Assembly: GCA_964354365.1 (NCBI GenBank)
Contig: CAYGZM010000085.1
Span: 1-16,004, forward strand
Direction: 5' to 3'
Length of the DNA stretch: 16,004 nucleotides
From: CAYGZM01 sp964354365
GTDB lineage: Bacteria > Planctomycetota > Phycisphaerae > Sedimentisphaerales > Anaerobacaceae
Shown here one piece after another: positions 14,087 through 16,004 of this stretch. Every line of letters begins with the position of its first letter. The stretch's first letter is position 1. Below the pieces are notes generated by a model. It saw only the letters and a list, made by a program, of their open reading frames with translations, was not told the origin of the DNA and did no database searches. The translations under genes were made by a program, and so were the position numbers.

Positions 14087-15302
14087 AAGCCTTTCGCCCC
14101 TCCGTCTGGCGGCCTTCGGCTGGGCCGAACCAGTTCTGCGTTCGCAGGCAGATTCTTACGAGCATCAGCATGACGGGGACCTCTATGAGGACCCCGACGA
14201 CGGTTGCGAGGGCGGCGCCGGAGGATAGGCCGAACAGCATTGTTGCCGTTGCGATGGCGACCTCGAAGTGATTCGAAGCGCCTATCATAGCCGAGGGGGC
14301 TGCGTCCTCGTAACTCAGCTTTAGAGGCTTTGATAGCAAGTACCCGATCCAGAATATCAGGTTGGTCTGGATGAACAACGGAATGGCAATCCATAAAATG
14401 GTCAGCGGGTTGGATAAGATGACCTCGCCCTTGAACGAAAATAACAGAACCAGGGTAGCAAGCAGGGCGATTATGGTGACAGGGGTGAGAAAGTGAAGGA
14501 ATCTCTCCCTGAACCACGGTTCTCCTTTCACGGCGATAATCCATTTCCGGGATAAGTATCCCGCAACAAGAGGCAGCGCAACGTAGATAGCGATTGACAA
14601 CAGCAACGCCTGCCAGGGTACGGGGAGCTTTCCAACTCCCAGCAGAAAACCTCCGAGCGGACCATAAAGGAGAAGCATTGACAGAGAATTGATGGCTACC
14701 ATAACGAGTGTGTGGCCGTCGTTTCCTTTTGCGAGGTAGCCCCAGACAAGGACCATAGCTGTGCAAGGGGCAATTCCGAGCAGAATACAGCCGGCCAGGT
14801 AGCTTCTCCACAAAGGCACTTGCAGCATTTTGGCTCCGCCGGCTTCTACGACTTTCCCGACCCCGTATGTTGCCCCTACCGGCAAATCCAAACCAAAAGG
14901 CATCTTGACCAAATCAATCGCCTCTGGGCCGATGAAGCTGTGAAAGAGCGTTCCGAGGAAGAGCAATGCAATGGCATACATTGTAAAAGGTTTGATTGCC
15001 CAGTTGACGAAGAGCGTCAGGCCGACAGGCTTTATACTTTTTCCGGCCTTGAGGACCTCGGCGAAATCAATCTTGACCATAATCGGGTACATCATAAAGA
15101 AAAGACAAACGGCAATTGGGATTGATACGACGGGGGCGTTATCTACATAAATGGCCATTCCATCGAGTGCTTTGGCAAATCCTGGGGCAAGTTTACCCAG
15201 GACAATCCCGCCTATGATGCAAAGTACTACCCATACTGTAAGATATTTTTCAAAGACATTTAATCCTTTCGTTTCAATCTGTTTTGCGTTTTCTTCCGCC
15301 AT
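14067..15302 (-). CDS. acr3: ACR3-family arsenite efflux permease
   Basis: 411 aa with about ten membrane helices (BART superfamily). It exports arsenite from the cytoplasm, driven by proton motive force. The diagnostic GIAPCTAMVLVWGYL carries the essential Cys180, and LIEVPVMLML carries the conserved Glu374. The loop before the Cys helix (about 121-163, through GLDLPVGATYGVGKVVEAGGAKM) is longer than in typical ACR3 proteins. AAGGA is 8 nt before the ATG. It begins 33 bp after the arsM stop, so the two form an arsenic operon. No arsR regulator is in the window; one may lie to the right. The last residues (AKLQA) and the stop lie in an inverted repeat, so the tail is probably recent. Confidence 0.95.
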   Translation of the reverse strand: MAEENAKQIETKGLNVFEKYLTVWVVLCIIGGIVLGKLAPGFAKALDGMAIYVDNAPVVSIPIAVCLFFMMYPIMVKIDFAEVLKAGKSIKPVGLTLFVNWAIKPFTMYAIALLFLGTLFHSFIGPEAIDLVKMPFGLDLPVGATYGVGKVVEAGGAKMLQVPLWRSYLAGCILLGIAPCTAMVLVWGYLAKGNDGHTLVMVAINSLSMLLLYGPLGGFLLGVGKLPVPWQALLLSIAIYVALPLVAGYLSRKWIIAVKGEPWFRERFLHFLTPVTIIALLATLVLLFSFKGEVILSNPLTILWIAIPLFIQTNLIFWIGYLLSKPLKLSYEDAAPSAMIGASNHFEVAIATATMLFGLSSGAALATVVGVLIEVPVMLMLVRICLRTQNWFGPAEGRQTEGRKASAKLQA

Positions 15303-15335
15303 ATCAAGATTCCTTACCTGCTACTCTTTCCACAG

Positions 15336-16004
15336 TCAGGGTTTGAATGTCGTGATATTGACACTCACGATGTAGTCACTGAGTTTGCCGTTTGGAGGCA
15401 AAGACTCTCTAACCTCTCTGTAGAGTGGGTCATTACAATCCGCCATCAGATCAATGCTGTATGCCTCTTCATCTATTCGAATGTCAATAAGACCTGCCTG
15501 TTTTGCCATCATTATCGTTTCATCTATAAGGACCGCTCCCGCCACGCAGCTTACTATGGCAGCGGCGGATTTGAGGACCTCTTGCGGCAAAGGTCTCTTT
15601 AAGGCAAGATCGGAAATACTCGCCTTGCCGCCGGGCTTTAAGACACGAGCGATTTCATTCCAAACCTGTTGCTTGTCCGGTGAGAGATTTATTACACAGT
15701 TTGAGATCACCACATCAATACTCGAATCCGCCACGGGAAGATGCTCTATTTCCCCAAGCCTGAATTCAACGTTATTGAGGCCGGTCTTGTCTGTAAACTC
15801 AGATATACTTGACCTGGCCTTGCGGAGCATTTCAGGGGTCATATCGATGCCAATAGATCGGCCCTCTACCCCAACCTTTTTAGCGGCGATAAAGACATCA
15901 AACCCGCCTCCGCTGCCCAAATCTAAAACCACCTGTCCAGGCTCAAGATTGGCAATGGCAGTCGGATTGCCGCAGGAGAGGCCCATGTTCGCTCCCTCAG
16001 GCAG
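15336..16004 (-). CDS. arsM: Arsenite S-adenosylmethionine methyltransferase ArsM, 5'-truncated by window edge
   Basis: The frame stays open to the right edge and reads LPEGANMGLSCGNP there, so the ATG at 15986 is internal and the start lies outside. The SAM-binding Rossmann domain shows LDLGSGGGFD (motif I), IGIDMTPEML, then ARVLKPGGKASISD. Arsenic-binding cysteines are seen in LSCGNP, in NCVINLSPDK and in SCVAGAV, at the places expected for ArsM; the N-terminal cysteine would be outside. The enzyme methylates As(III) in the cytoplasm to methylated, partly volatile arsenicals. It is upstream of the acr3 exporter, with 33 bp between them, so methylation and efflux are likely co-expressed. Confidence 0.95.
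   Translation of the reverse strand: MPEGANMGLSCGNPTAIANLEPGQVVLDLGSGGGFDVFIAAKKVGVEGRSIGIDMTPEMLRKARSSISEFTDKTGLNNVEFRLGEIEHLPVADSSIDVVISNCVINLSPDKQQVWNEIARVLKPGGKASISDLALKRPLPQEVLKSAAAIVSCVAGAVLIDETIMMAKQAGLIDIRIDEEAYSIDLMADCNDPLYREVRESLPPNGKLSDYIVSVNITTFKP

Overview
The window looks like a chromosomal stretch from a high-GC, anaerobic or sediment-type bacterium. My best guess is a planctomycete of the Phycisphaerae/Sedimentisphaerales kind. The guess rests on the mix of DUF362, DUF1638 and Tat-exported TIM-barrel genes, and on many short dispersed non-coding repeats that I associate with such genomes. No rRNA or other phylogenetic marker is present, so this is inference.

Layout. The left edge (3-611, +) is the 3' part of a ComF-type phosphoribosyltransferase gene. 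It converges on an XRE/S24 self-cleaving-type repressor (703-1479, -), which lies downstream of a DUF362 ferredoxin-domain protein (1655-2743, -). Then comes about 800 bp without a gene, rich in inverted repeats. Next is one large, visibly AT-richer gene (3544-6069, +) for a stand-alone SF2 helicase with a C-terminal PD-(D/E)xK nuclease-like domain. About 1.6 kb without a gene follows, packed with direct, inverted and low-complexity repeats. The helicase gene and its repeat-rich flanks have the look of an inserted accessory segment, and the protein is the best candidate here for an undescribed defence or DNA-processing function.

From 7646 to the right edge all genes are on the minus strand. 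A tight cluster runs DUF1638 protein -> membrane metallophosphoesterase -> MntP manganese exporter (9916 down to 7646). Further right are a secreted protein with a C-terminal Ada-like zinc-ribbon (10041-10865), a Tat-exported sugar-isomerase-type TIM barrel (11049-11996), a small DUF1805 protein (12069-12377) and a phosphomannomutase/phosphoglucomutase (12417-13793). The right edge is an arsenic module: arsenite methyltransferase arsM (cut by the window end) followed by an ACR3-type arsenite exporter. The last codons and stop of the exporter gene lie inside a MITE-like inverted repeat.

Most of the window is ordinary metabolism and metal homeostasis. The points that deserve a second look are the lone helicase-nuclease and its flanks, the 160-bp duplicated block and repeat graveyard to its right, the degenerate metal-site motif in the metallophosphoesterase, and the repeat that forms the exporter's C-terminus.
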